A stretch of 64,000 nt of DNA from an uncultured Prevotellaceae bacterium. Its GTDB lineage: Bacteria; Bacteroidota; Bacteroidia; Bacteroidales; Bacteroidaceae. This document shows, piece after piece, positions 1 to 7,030 of the stretch; position 1 is the first letter of the stretch; every line of letters begins with the position of its first letter. A model generated the notes under the pieces. That model did no database searches. It was given only the letters and a program-made list of their open reading frames with translations, and was not told the DNA's origin. The stretch spans positions 88,423 to 152,422 of the forward strand of contig CAMWSK010000002.1 of NCBI GenBank assembly GCA_947176895.1, given 5' to 3'. A program made the position numbers and the translations under genes.

Positions 1-234
1 GATGCCATCGCCGCCTTCTGCGCACCCAAGCAGCAGTTCCTCGACTTCGCCGGCCGCCTGGTGGTGAACGAGAAAGGAGAGGAAATCATCAACTTCGGCA
101 AATACAAGGGGCGTCTGGCCCGCGAAGTGCTGCCCCAGGACCCCGGCTACGTGAGCTGGGTGCTCTTCGGCGACTTCACCCGCGACACCAAGCGGTGGTT
201 CTCGTACCTGCAATCGAAATATGCTAAGAGGTAG
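1..234 (+). CDS. 3'-5' exonuclease (DnaQ/Pol III epsilon-like), C-terminal fragment
   Basis: Open reading frame entering from the left edge; only the last 77 residues and the TAG stop are present. The fragment contains NFGKYKGR followed by DPGYVSWVLFGDFT and a KRWF segment. This FGKYKG...DPGYxSW...GDF pattern is what I know from the tail of Bacteroidota exonucleases annotated as DNA polymerase III epsilon subunit, which usually sit just upstream of coaBC. The catalytic exonuclease motifs lie outside the window, so the family call rests on the tail and on gene order. It overlaps the coaBC start by 14 bases, which suggests translational coupling. Confidence 0.7.
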   Translation, partial: DAIAAFCAPKQQFLDFAGRLVVNEKGEEIINFGKYKGRLAREVLPQDPGYVSWVLFGDFTRDTKRWFSYLQSKYAKR

Positions 235-1417
235 AAAAATCGTATTGGGCATCACGGGCAGCATCGCCGCCTACAAGAGTTGCCTCATCATCCGCCAGCT
301 CGTCAAGCGCGGAGCCGAGGTGCAGGTGGTCATCACGCCCGCTGGCAAAGAGTTCATCACCCCCATCACGCTCAGCGCCCTCACGAGCAAACCGGTCATC
401 AGCGACTTCTTCTCGCAGCGCGACGGCACATGGCACAGCCACGTGGCGCTGGGTCTGTGGGCCGATGCCATGCTCGTCGCCCCCGCCACAGCCTCCACCA
501 TCGGCAAGATGGCGCATGGCGTGGCCGACAACATGCTCATCACCACCTATATGAGCATGAAGGCTCCCGTGTTCGTGGCCCCGGCCATGGACCTGGACAT
601 GTACGCCCATCCCTCCACCCAAGAGAACCTGGCCACGCTGCGCCGCTATGGCAACCACATCATCGAACCGGGCAGCGGTTTCCTGGCCAGCCACCTGGAG
701 GGCAAGGGACGCATGCAGGAGCCCGAAGTCATCGTGCAGGAACTGGAGGACTTCTTCACACCTAAGGATTTAAGTGGCCGGCGGATACTGATCACCGCAG
801 GCCCCACCTACGAGAAAATCGACCCCGTGCGCTTCATCGGCAACTACAGCAGCGGAAAGATGGGCTTCGCGCTGGCCGAAGAATGTGCCCGCCGGGGCGC
901 AGACGTGGAACTGGTGGCCGGACCCGTCACACTTACCACATCCCATCCCCGCATCCGCCGCACCAACGTGGAGAGCGCGGCCGGGATGATGCAGGCCTGC
1001 CAGGAATTGTGGCCCACATGCCAAGCAGGCCTCCTGTGTGCCGCCGTGGCCGACTACACGCCGGCAGCCGTGGCCGACCGGAAAATCAAGCGGGAAAAGC
1101 AAGGGGCCATGGCCCTGGAGCTGATGCCCACGCAGGACATCGCCGCCCTGCTCGGCGCCAACAAACAGCCCGGCCAGGTGCTCGCAGGCTTCGCCCTTGA
1201 GACCGACGAGGAGCAGCACAACGCGCAAGACAAGCTCAGGCGCAAACGCTTCGACTTCATCGTGCTCAACTCCTTGCGCGATGCGGGGGCAGGCTTCCGC
1301 GTGGACACGAACAAGATAAGCATCATCGACGCAGAGACACAGACCGACTATCCCCTGAAAAGCAAGCGGGAGGTGGCCGCGGATATTATCGACCGACTGG
1401 CGGAACATCTGAAATGA
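221..1417 (+). CDS. coaBC: Bifunctional phosphopantothenoylcysteine decarboxylase / phosphopantothenate-cysteine ligase
   Basis: Catalyses two consecutive cytosolic steps of coenzyme A synthesis: joining 4'-phosphopantothenate to cysteine (CoaB), then FMN-dependent decarboxylation to 4'-phosphopantetheine (CoaC). The CoaC domain covers about residues 1-180, with the flavin-binding GSIAAYK near the start, the proposed catalytic His74 in HVALGLWAD, and PAMD at 121-124 where the E. coli enzyme has PAMN. The flexible flap (about 150-165) reads GFLASHLEGKGRM, with no cysteine where E. coli has Cys158. The CoaB domain begins near 186 (RRILITAGPTYEKIDPVR) and holds AAVADYTP and KIK at 288-290, the ligase lysine motif. 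At 398 residues it is full length. It overlaps the upstream gene by 14 bases and porD by 4 (ATGA). Confidence 0.96.
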   Translation: MLRGRKIVLGITGSIAAYKSCLIIRQLVKRGAEVQVVITPAGKEFITPITLSALTSKPVISDFFSQRDGTWHSHVALGLWADAMLVAPATASTIGKMAHGVADNMLITTYMSMKAPVFVAPAMDLDMYAHPSTQENLATLRRYGNHIIEPGSGFLASHLEGKGRMQEPEVIVQELEDFFTPKDLSGRRILITAGPTYEKIDPVRFIGNYSSGKMGFALAEECARRGADVELVAGPVTLTTSHPRIRRTNVESAAGMMQACQELWPTCQAGLLCAAVADYTPAAVADRKIKREKQGAMALELMPTQDIAALLGANKQPGQVLAGFALETDEEQHNAQDKLRRKRFDFIVLNSLRDAGAGFRVDTNKISIIDAETQTDYPLKSKREVAADIIDRLAEHLK

Positions 1418-2331
1418 AAGCACTTCGACTCACACGACATCTTCTCCTCATCCTGCTGACGCTCACGCCTCTCGCGGCCTCGGCACAGGAGCTGAATGCC
1501 AAAGTGACGGTGAACACATCCAAGATTTCCAACACCAAGAAGGAGGTGTTCGACGCCCTGAGAGAAAAGGTGCAGGATTTCCTCAACACGCACAAGTGGA
1601 CACAGATGCGCGAACCGCGCGAAGTGGAGAAAATCAACTGCAACTTCAGCATCACGGTCAACAAATGGGACGAGAACACCAACCTGATCGAGGCCGAACT
1701 GCTGCTCACCTCGTTGCGTCCGGTCTACGGCTCCGCCTACACCACCAATCTCTACAGCCTGCGCGACGCCGACTTCAGCTTCAACTTCCAGACCTCCGAC
1801 CAACTGGAATGGAACCCCGACAACATCAGCGAGAACCTGCCCGCCATGCTGGCCTATTATGCCTACATGATCATCGGATATGACATGGACAGCATGGCCC
1901 CCTTGGCCGGCACCCCCTACTTCCAGACAGCCGAAGACATCGTGACCAACTGCCAAAGCCTGGGGGCAACGGGATGGAGCCAACTCAACAATCCCAAGAA
2001 CCGCGCCGGGCTGCTCAACGACTACATGGACGGCTCCATGGAACCCTACCGCAACCTTATATACAAATATCACCGGCAAGGACTCGACCGGATGGCCACA
2101 AACGCCGACCAAGGACGCAAGGCCATCGCCGAAGCGCTGGAACTGCTGGACGAATGCAAGAGCGCACGCGCCATGAGCCAACTGCCCACCCTTTTCTCGG
2201 AAATCAAAAGCGAAGAGCTGGTCAACCTGTTCCGGGGCAAAGGCACACGCGAAGAACGCGAACGCGTCTACAACATCCTCTTTGGCATCAATCCCTCGCT
2301 CAACGAGCAGTGGAATAAAATAAAGAACTAA
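1414..2331 (+). CDS. porD: DUF4835 family periplasmic protein (PorD-like)
   Basis: 305 residues with a clear signal peptide (about residues 1-24, ending SAQELNAKV). The sequence matches what I know of the DUF4835 family, which sits between coaBC and recN in many Bacteroidota and is often annotated as the type IX secretion protein PorD. No catalytic motif is visible; the body is a mixed soluble domain with motifs such as WDENTNLIEAELLLTS and a DWNPDNI-like segment around residue 130 (WNPDNISENLPAML). The start overlaps coaBC by 4 bases and the stop shares one base with the recN start, so the three are probably co-transcribed. The family call is firm; a working role in type IX secretion here is inference, because no other core Por gene is in the window. 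Confidence 0.85.
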   Translation: MKALRLTRHLLLILLTLTPLAASAQELNAKVTVNTSKISNTKKEVFDALREKVQDFLNTHKWTQMREPREVEKINCNFSITVNKWDENTNLIEAELLLTSLRPVYGSAYTTNLYSLRDADFSFNFQTSDQLEWNPDNISENLPAMLAYYAYMIIGYDMDSMAPLAGTPYFQTAEDIVTNCQSLGATGWSQLNNPKNRAGLLNDYMDGSMEPYRNLIYKYHRQGLDRMATNADQGRKAIAEALELLDECKSARAMSQLPTLFSEIKSEELVNLFRGKGTREERERVYNILFGINPSLNEQWNKIKN

Positions 2332-4004
2332 TGCTCACACATCTGAATATCGAGAACTACGCGCTCATCCGGCATCTCGACATAGACTTTCACGCGGGAT
2401 TTTCCGTCATCACCGGACAAACCGGCGCAGGAAAGAGCATCCTTCTGGGTGCTCTTGGCATGTTGCAGGGCAACCGTGCCGACACCAAAGCCATCAAGGC
2501 GGGCGCACAGAAGTGCGTCATCGAGGCCGACTTCCTGCTTTCGGGCACCGGCATCACCGAACTGATGGAGGCCGAGGAACTGGACTTCGACGGCCAAAAC
2601 ATCACCCTGCGGCGCGAAATCAGCGCATCGGGCAAGACACGCGCCTTCATCAACGACACACCCGTGGCACTCACCACGCTGAAGCAGTTCGCCCCCCTGC
2701 TCATCGACATCCACAGCCAGCACCAGAACCTGCTGCTCCGCCAATCGGATTTCCAGCTGTCCGTGCTCGACGCCCTCCACACCGAGGGCCAACGGCTCTG
2801 CGATTACCGCAGCACCTTCACCCTGTGGCACGGGGCCAAACAACGGCTGGAGGAGACCCTCGAGGCACAGCGCAACAGCCTGGCCGACCACGACTATCTC
2901 AGCTTCCAATACCGCCAGCTCTGTGACGCGAACCTCACGGCCGGCGAACAGGAGCAACTGGAACAGGAGCAGCAAACCTTAGAGCATGCCGAAGACATCA
3001 AGTCCGCCCTCTATCAGGCATCGGCCATCCTGACCGAAGACGAGCGCGGAGCCGTCGACCAACTGCGCAAGGCGCAGCGTCAACTCGCCCGGCTCGCCCG
3101 CATCTTCCCGCCGGCCGAAGAGCTGTCCGAGCGACTGGACAGCTGCCATATCGAGCTGCGGGACATCAACGACACACTGGACGACCACCTTGGCGACATG
3201 GAGTTTGAGCCGGGACGGCTGGAGGAGGTGAACGAACGCCTCAGCCTCATCTACGAACTGCAGCAGAAACACCGCGTGCAGACCGTCGGCGAACTGATAG
3301 ACATACGCGAAGCGCTGGGGCGTAAGTTGCAGCAGGCGGAGAACCATGACCAAATCGTGCAGGACCTGCAACGCGAGATTGCCCGCCTGGAAGAACTCCT
3401 CAGCCAACAGGCCCGGGCGCTCACCGATGTGCGCACCCGCTCTGCCCGCCGCCTGGAAGAGCAGATGGTGGAACTGTTGCAACCGATGGGTATGCCCAAC
3501 ATACGCTTCCGCGCCGACATCCAACCCGCCTCCGGCTACCTGCCCACCGGTGCCGACCAGGTGCAGTTCCTCTTCAGTGCCAACCAAGGCTCGGACATGC
3601 AGCCCATCCAGCAAATCGCTTCGGGCGGCGAAATCGCCCGTGTGATGCTGGCCATCAAGGGCATCCTCAGCCTTCACACCCACATGCCCACCATCATCTT
3701 CGATGAAATCGACACGGGTGTCAGCGGCAACATCGCCGAATGTATGGCGCATACCATGCAACAGATGAGTGCCATGCCCGGCCGGCAGGTCATCAGCATC
3801 ACCCATCTGCCGCAGATTGCCGCCCTCGGAACCCACCACTATCTGGTATATAAAGAAGACGCCGACGACGATACGCTCAGCCACATCCGCCGGCTCACCC
3901 CCGAGGCCCGCGTGGAGGAGATCGCCCACATGCTCTCGGGAGCCACCATCACCCAAGCCGCACTAAACAACGCACGCGAACTGTTGAACCATACGAACGC
4001 TTAA
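2331..4004 (+). CDS. recN: DNA repair protein RecN
   Basis: SMC-like ATPase that acts early in double-strand break repair and helps hold broken ends and sister chromosomes together. The Walker A motif GQTGAGKS is at residues 29-36. A long coiled-coil arm runs from about 160 to 380 (rich in LEQEQQ, RLEEVNERL and ARLEELLSQQ). The ABC signature SGGEIARVMLAIK, the Walker B plus D-loop FDEIDTGVSG and the switch histidine in SITHLPQIAA follow in the C-terminal head. At 557 residues it is full length. Its start codon overlaps the porD stop by one base, and the next gene begins 4 bases after it. Confidence 0.97.
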   Translation: MLTHLNIENYALIRHLDIDFHAGFSVITGQTGAGKSILLGALGMLQGNRADTKAIKAGAQKCVIEADFLLSGTGITELMEAEELDFDGQNITLRREISASGKTRAFINDTPVALTTLKQFAPLLIDIHSQHQNLLLRQSDFQLSVLDALHTEGQRLCDYRSTFTLWHGAKQRLEETLEAQRNSLADHDYLSFQYRQLCDANLTAGEQEQLEQEQQTLEHAEDIKSALYQASAILTEDERGAVDQLRKAQRQLARLARIFPPAEELSERLDSCHIELRDINDTLDDHLGDMEFEPGRLEEVNERLSLIYELQQKHRVQTVGELIDIREALGRKLQQAENHDQIVQDLQREIARLEELLSQQARALTDVRTRSARRLEEQMVELLQPMGMPNIRFRADIQPASGYLPTGADQVQFLFSANQGSDMQPIQQIASGGEIARVMLAIKGILSLHTHMPTIIFDEIDTGVSGNIAECMAHTMQQMSAMPGRQVISITHLPQIAALGTHHYLVYKEDADDDTLSHIRRLTPEARVEEIAHMLSGATITQAALNNARELLNHTNA

Positions 4005-4008
4005 TCCC

Positions 4009-5643
4009 ATGAAAAAGATACTTTTCCTGTTCACCCTGCTGCCTCTCTGTGCCCTTGCCCAGCCCAAATGGATGAAGAAAGCGCAGAAAGCGCTCGTCAC
4101 CCTTCGCGTCGTGCAACAGACGGGAGACACCCTTTGGGTGCCGGCCTTCTACGTCGATGCCCAAGGAACAGTGGTCGCACCCCTCAAACCACTCATGCGG
4201 GCACGCAAAGCCTGGGTGGAGAACGCCGCCGGTCGCCGCGAGGTGAGCGAGCTGGCCGGTTTCAACACCACCTACGACATCTGTCGGCTCACCACCACGG
4301 GCAAGGCAAAAGTCACGCCCCTCACCATAGGCCGACCTTTGGAGAAAGGCGCACGCGCCTGGCTGATGCCCGACGGACAGGAAGACGAAGTGACACAGGT
4401 GGAGGCTGCCGGCGACAAAAACTACTACACGCTGAAGCAACCCGCCTCGTTCACCCTCACGGGTCAGCCCCTGATGGACGATGAAGGCCGCGTGACGGGC
4501 ATCCTGCAGAACCCCGTCCGCGCCCAGGGAGCACCCAACTATGCGCTGGACATACGCCTGGCCATGGAGCTGAGCATCACCGCCATCAACGCCAACGCCT
4601 CCGACCTGCGTACCTGTCTCATCCCGCGCCGCCTGCCCGACACCGAAGACCAGGCCCGCTCCTTCCTCTATCTTGTCAACACCACGCCCGAGCAGCGCCT
4701 TCAATACGCCCGGCGCTTCACCGAACGATATCCCCGAGCCAATGCCGGCTACGTGCTCATCGCACAGACGCAAGCCTCGATGGAACAATATGCCGAAGCC
4801 TTTGCCACCTACGAAGAAGCCCTGAAAAAGGACATCACGGATCCGGACGAGATACTCTATGCCCGCTCACAAGCCCTCTACGACGCCCTCACCCAAGGTC
4901 TCCCCGTACCGGAAAACTGGACGTCGGACCAGGCACTCAGCGACATCCGGGCCGCCAAAGGGCGGAACCCGCTGCCCGTCTACACCCTGCAGGAAGCCCG
5001 CATCCTCTTTGCCCAAAAACAATACGCCGAGGCCAACGACCGCTTCCTCAGCCTCACACAGACCAACCTGCGCACACCCGACCTCTTCATCTACGCTGCC
5101 CAATGCCAGGAGAAGATGGGATTGTCCGCTGACACCATCCTGTGCATGAACGACAGTGCCGTGGCCATGTTCACGCCTCCCTACCCCGCCGAGGCCGCCG
5201 GTTACTTCTGGCTCCGTGCCATGCGCCGCAAGGACGCCGGCAAGACACGCCCCGCCATCCTGGACTTGAACGTCTACGAACACCTGATGCGCGACCGACT
5301 CGACGACAATTTCTACTATCAACGCATGCAGCTCGAGGCTGCATGCCGTATGCTTCCCCAAGCTCTGAACGACATCGACAAGGCCATCGGGTTCAGCCCC
5401 GACAAGGCGCTCTTCCACTTGGAACGCGCCATCCTGCTCTATCGTGCCGGAGAAACGGAGCAGGCCATCGAAGGCTGTCGGCGCACGCTGGAGTTGGACG
5501 CCGCCTTCCCCGACGCCCACCGCATCTGGGGCATCTGCCTGATTGCCCAAGGAAAGAAAGCCGAGGCCCGGGAGCAGCTGCAGAAAGCCATCGACATGGG
5601 CGACGAACCGGCACGCACCGTTCTGAACGAAATGGACAAATAG
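4009..5643 (+). CDS. Secreted degenerate trypsin-like domain plus TPR repeat protein
   Basis: 544 residues with a signal peptide (about 1-17, ending CALAQ). Residues about 25-190 look like an S1C/HtrA-type serine protease fold: VPAFYVDAQGTVVAPL resembles the region carrying the catalytic His, TTYD90ICRL resembles the Asp region, and TGQPLMDDEGRVTGI (141-155) resembles the GxSGGPLxN..G.V.GI active-site loop. The His is absent near residues 55-62 and the Ser position reads Gln-Pro, so the domain is most likely a non-catalytic binding module. The C-terminal half (about 215-540) contains tetratricopeptide-like helix pairs, for example YAEAFATYEEALKKD, FHLERAILLYRAGETEQAIEGCRRTLEL and the closing AHRIWGICLIAQGKKAEAREQLQKAI. 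It probably works in the periplasm as a scaffold; its partner is unknown. It is the last gene of the coaBC-porD-recN cluster. Confidence 0.8.
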   Translation: MKKILFLFTLLPLCALAQPKWMKKAQKALVTLRVVQQTGDTLWVPAFYVDAQGTVVAPLKPLMRARKAWVENAAGRREVSELAGFNTTYDICRLTTTGKAKVTPLTIGRPLEKGARAWLMPDGQEDEVTQVEAAGDKNYYTLKQPASFTLTGQPLMDDEGRVTGILQNPVRAQGAPNYALDIRLAMELSITAINANASDLRTCLIPRRLPDTEDQARSFLYLVNTTPEQRLQYARRFTERYPRANAGYVLIAQTQASMEQYAEAFATYEEALKKDITDPDEILYARSQALYDALTQGLPVPENWTSDQALSDIRAAKGRNPLPVYTLQEARILFAQKQYAEANDRFLSLTQTNLRTPDLFIYAAQCQEKMGLSADTILCMNDSAVAMFTPPYPAEAAGYFWLRAMRRKDAGKTRPAILDLNVYEHLMRDRLDDNFYYQRMQLEAACRMLPQALNDIDKAIGFSPDKALFHLERAILLYRAGETEQAIEGCRRTLELDAAFPDAHRIWGICLIAQGKKAEAREQLQKAIDMGDEPARTVLNEMDK

Positions 5644-5674
5644 CCTGAAAGATAGAAAAAACACATTCCGTTTT

Positions 5675-5705
5675 TTTGCTATTCCGCCCGAAATACCTAT
5701 CTTTG
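5675..5705 (+). promoter_or_regulatory. Promoter of tRNA-Arg (Bacteroidota type)
   Basis: TTTG at 5675-5678 and TATCTTTG at 5698-5705, separated by 19 bases. This matches the Bacteroidota -33 / -7 (TAnnTTTG) promoter pattern and lies 37 bases before the mature tRNA. Confidence 0.7.
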
Positions 5706-5742
5706 CACACGAATTTGTGAAGAAGCATCTTCACCCAAAGAT

Positions 5743-5817
5743 GGTTCGGTAGCTCAGTTGGATTAGAGCAGCAGCCTTCTAAGCTGCGGGTCATGGGTTC
5801 GAGCCCCATCCGAATCA
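5743..5817 (+). tRNA. tRNA-Arg, anticodon UCU
   Basis: The 7-bp acceptor stem pairs GGTTCGG (5743-5749) with CCGAATC (5810-5816), with one G-T wobble. The D-arm reads AGCTCAGTTGGATTAGAGC. The anticodon stem is GCAGC/GCTGC, closing the loop CTTCTAA with anticodon TCT, so it decodes AGA/AGG. The T-arm is GTGGGTTCGAGCC-like (ATGGGTTCGAGCCCCAT). Discriminator A is at 5817; CCA is not encoded. It has its own promoter and terminator and so is a single-gene transcript. Confidence 0.97.
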
Positions 5818-5823
5818 CCTGCC

Positions 5824-5870
5824 AAACAAGCCAAATTGCAATCCCCCTGCAGTTTGGCTTGTTTCTTTTC
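5824..5870 (+). terminator. Intrinsic terminator after tRNA-Arg
   Basis: A 12-bp perfect stem, AAACAAGCCAAA (5824-5835) with TTTGGCTTGTTT (5853-5864), a 17-base loop and a pyrimidine-rich CTTTTC tail. Confidence 0.85.
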
Positions 5871-5924
5871 TCAGGATTGTCAACACCATATACCTTGTTA
5901 ACGAAGCCGTACCACAACATCTGA

Positions 5925-6011
5925 TTATTCTTCCTCATAATAATATGGGTAGTCAATGCCCTTCATGAACATCTCAAGGTCATTAAAGAACCGTATCGAC
6001 TTCTTACTCAT
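5925..6011 (-). pseudogene. Tiny reading frame, possible remnant of a Bro-N-like gene
   Basis: A 28-residue frame on the minus strand starting MSKKSIRFFND and ending in YYYEEE before TAA. The first eleven residues resemble the opening of Bro-N/antirepressor-like proteins of Bacteroidota mobile elements (SIRFFND...), but the rest does not continue that family. It lies just downstream of a tRNA gene, a common integration site. It could be a decayed end of a mobile gene, a real micro-protein or chance. The resemblance is from memory and short, so the call is tentative. Confidence 0.25.
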
Positions 6012-6075
6012 TTTATACTATGACGTTTCTGTCATTATATCATATTTCCGGCTGCCGGCCATAATAATTTCAGCC

Positions 6076-6108
6076 CCCTCCGCCCATAGCACATTTGGGC
6101 TGAGAGGG
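6076..6108. other. Interrupted hairpin of unknown role
   Basis: CCCTC (6076-6080) and GCCC (6082-6085) pair with GGGC (6097-6100) and GAGGG (6104-6108). No T-run follows on either strand, so it is not a typical terminator. Confidence 0.4.
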
Positions 6109-6152
6109 TCTCGCCATTCTGTAAGACTGCGCAGACATCCGAACGTTTCAAT

Positions 6153-6216
6153 AAAAACATGTTCATGATTTTGAAAAACATGTTCATGTTTCAGGTGAAA
6201 CATCTTGATGTTTTTT
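6153..6216. repeat. Array A of the 21-base-period palindromic repeat (3 units)
   Basis: Three units spaced 21-22 bases apart. AAAAACATGTTCATG occurs identically at 6153-6167 and 6174-6188, and a variant AAACATCTTGATG begins at 6198. Each unit is nearly self-complementary around a two-base centre (ACATG-TT-CATG, ACATC-TT-GATGT). The same pattern returns at 25309-25370 and 45260-45344. Function is unknown. Confidence 0.85.
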
Positions 6217-6311
6217 CGCCCTCACCAACACACCGGAGATGAAACCGTGCGGCCTCCACCGGCCCTTGCCCGGAGGCATCGAAAAAAAAACTGCGGTCGT
6301 TTAACGAATTT

Positions 6312-6355
6312 TATCTTTCGGGGGGGGTAATTTTTTACTTTTATTTTTATCTTTG
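6312..6355 (+). promoter_or_regulatory. Promoter region of the fimbrial operon with a G8 tract
   Basis: A clear -7 box TATCTTTG lies at 6348-6355. About 20 bases upstream, where a -33 element would be, is a run of eight G (6320-6327), preceded by a second -7-like box TATCTTTC (6312-6319). No good -33 TTTG is seen for the downstream box. A change in G-tract length would alter the spacing between upstream DNA and the -7 box. The first gene begins about 98 bases further on, leaving a leader that contains an A9 tract. Confidence 0.6.
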
Positions 6356-6453
6356 CAAAAATCATAAAAAATATTAGGCTGACGGCCTTACCTGTGCTTG
6401 CAAAAAAAAACGGAGGAAGAGCCTTCAGTAAGCAAAAAAGAGACAGAGAAGCA

Positions 6454-7029
6454 ATGACAAACATCCGCAAATACCTCATTTTATGCTTTCTGGCCATAGG
6501 GGCAGCGTTGCCCGTAGCCGCCCAGCATGTGGCCGTCAAGACCAACCTGCTCTATGACGCCGTCACCACGCCCAACCTGGGGCTGGAAGTGGCAATCGGC
6601 AACAAAAATTCCATCCAACTTCTTTACGGGCTCAACCCATGGGACTTCGGAGAGCACAAGAAGATGAAACACTGGGTGCTGATGCCCGAGTACCGCCACT
6701 GGTTCTGCCAAAAGTTCAACGGTCACTTCATCGGAGCGCACCTCATGGGCGGACAGTTCAACGCGGGCGGCATCGACCTGCCCGGGCGCATGCTCGAGAA
6801 ACTGAAGGACAACCGCTACGAGGGCTGGTATGCCGGCGTGGGCTTCACCTACGGCTACCAGTGGATGCTCTCGCGCCACTGGAACTTCGAGGCCTCCGTG
6901 GGCGTAGGCTACGACTACATCGACTATAAGAAATACCCCTGCCTCACGTGTGGTGCCATCAAGGAAAAAGACCACACGAATTATGTGGGGCCCACAAAAC
7001 TTGCCTTAAGCCTTATCTATGTATTCTGA
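6454..7029 (+). CDS. DUF3575 family outer-membrane beta-barrel-like protein, first gene of the fimbrial operon
   Basis: 191 residues from the ATG at 6454, chosen because a hydrophobic signal peptide (IRKYLILCFLAIGAALPVAAQ) follows directly; an in-frame ATG at 6394 would put 20 charged residues before it. The body is typical of DUF3575: KTNLLYDAVTTPNLGLEVAI, PWDFGEHKKMKHWVLMPEYRHW, AGVGFTYGYQWMLSRHWNFE and a final strand LALSLIYVF ending in an aromatic residue, all in keeping with an outer-membrane barrel. In Bacteroidales this family usually opens Mfa/FimA fimbrial loci. The next gene starts 1 base after its stop. Confidence 0.85.
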   Translation: MTNIRKYLILCFLAIGAALPVAAQHVAVKTNLLYDAVTTPNLGLEVAIGNKNSIQLLYGLNPWDFGEHKKMKHWVLMPEYRHWFCQKFNGHFIGAHLMGGQFNAGGIDLPGRMLEKLKDNRYEGWYAGVGFTYGYQWMLSRHWNFEASVGVGYDYIDYKKYPCLTCGAIKEKDHTNYVGPTKLALSLIYVF

Positions 7030-7030
7030 T

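Larger units (their letters stand above)
5871..6347. other. Gene-poor AT-richer stretch between tRNA-Arg and the fimbrial operon
   Basis: About 480 bases with no convincing gene. It is visibly more AT-rich than its surroundings. It holds a possible gene remnant on the minus strand (5925-6011), a 5-bp dyad ATGAC/GTCAT near 6020-6035, a hairpin (6076-6108), the first repeat array (6153-6216), two A9 tracts just upstream and downstream of the promoter (6282-6290 and 6402-6410) and a G8 tract (6320-6327). The 70-residue plus-strand reading frame at 5956-6168 has no recognisable features. Confidence 0.6.

Noticed and set aside
5393..5956. 187-residue minus-strand reading frame across the tRNA
   Set aside because: It reads through tRNA-Arg and the end of the plus-strand TPR gene; its sequence follows from translating the tRNA in the wrong frame.
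5956..6168. 70-residue plus-strand frame before the fimbrial operon
   Set aside because: No signal, domain or good ribosome site; it runs into the repeat array.
6153..6216. Repeat arrays A, B and C considered as CRISPR arrays
   Set aside because: The units are palindromic and directly adjacent, with no unique spacers of about 30 bases, and no cas genes are present.
5818..6347. Integrated element or attachment site after tRNA-Arg
   Set aside because: No direct repeat of the tRNA 3' end and no integrase gene were found in the window; only a doubtful 28-residue remnant is left.
6216..6454. Invertible fimbrial promoter flanked by inverted repeats
   Set aside because: I looked for matching inverted repeats around the promoter and saw none; the palindromic repeat array lies on one side only.
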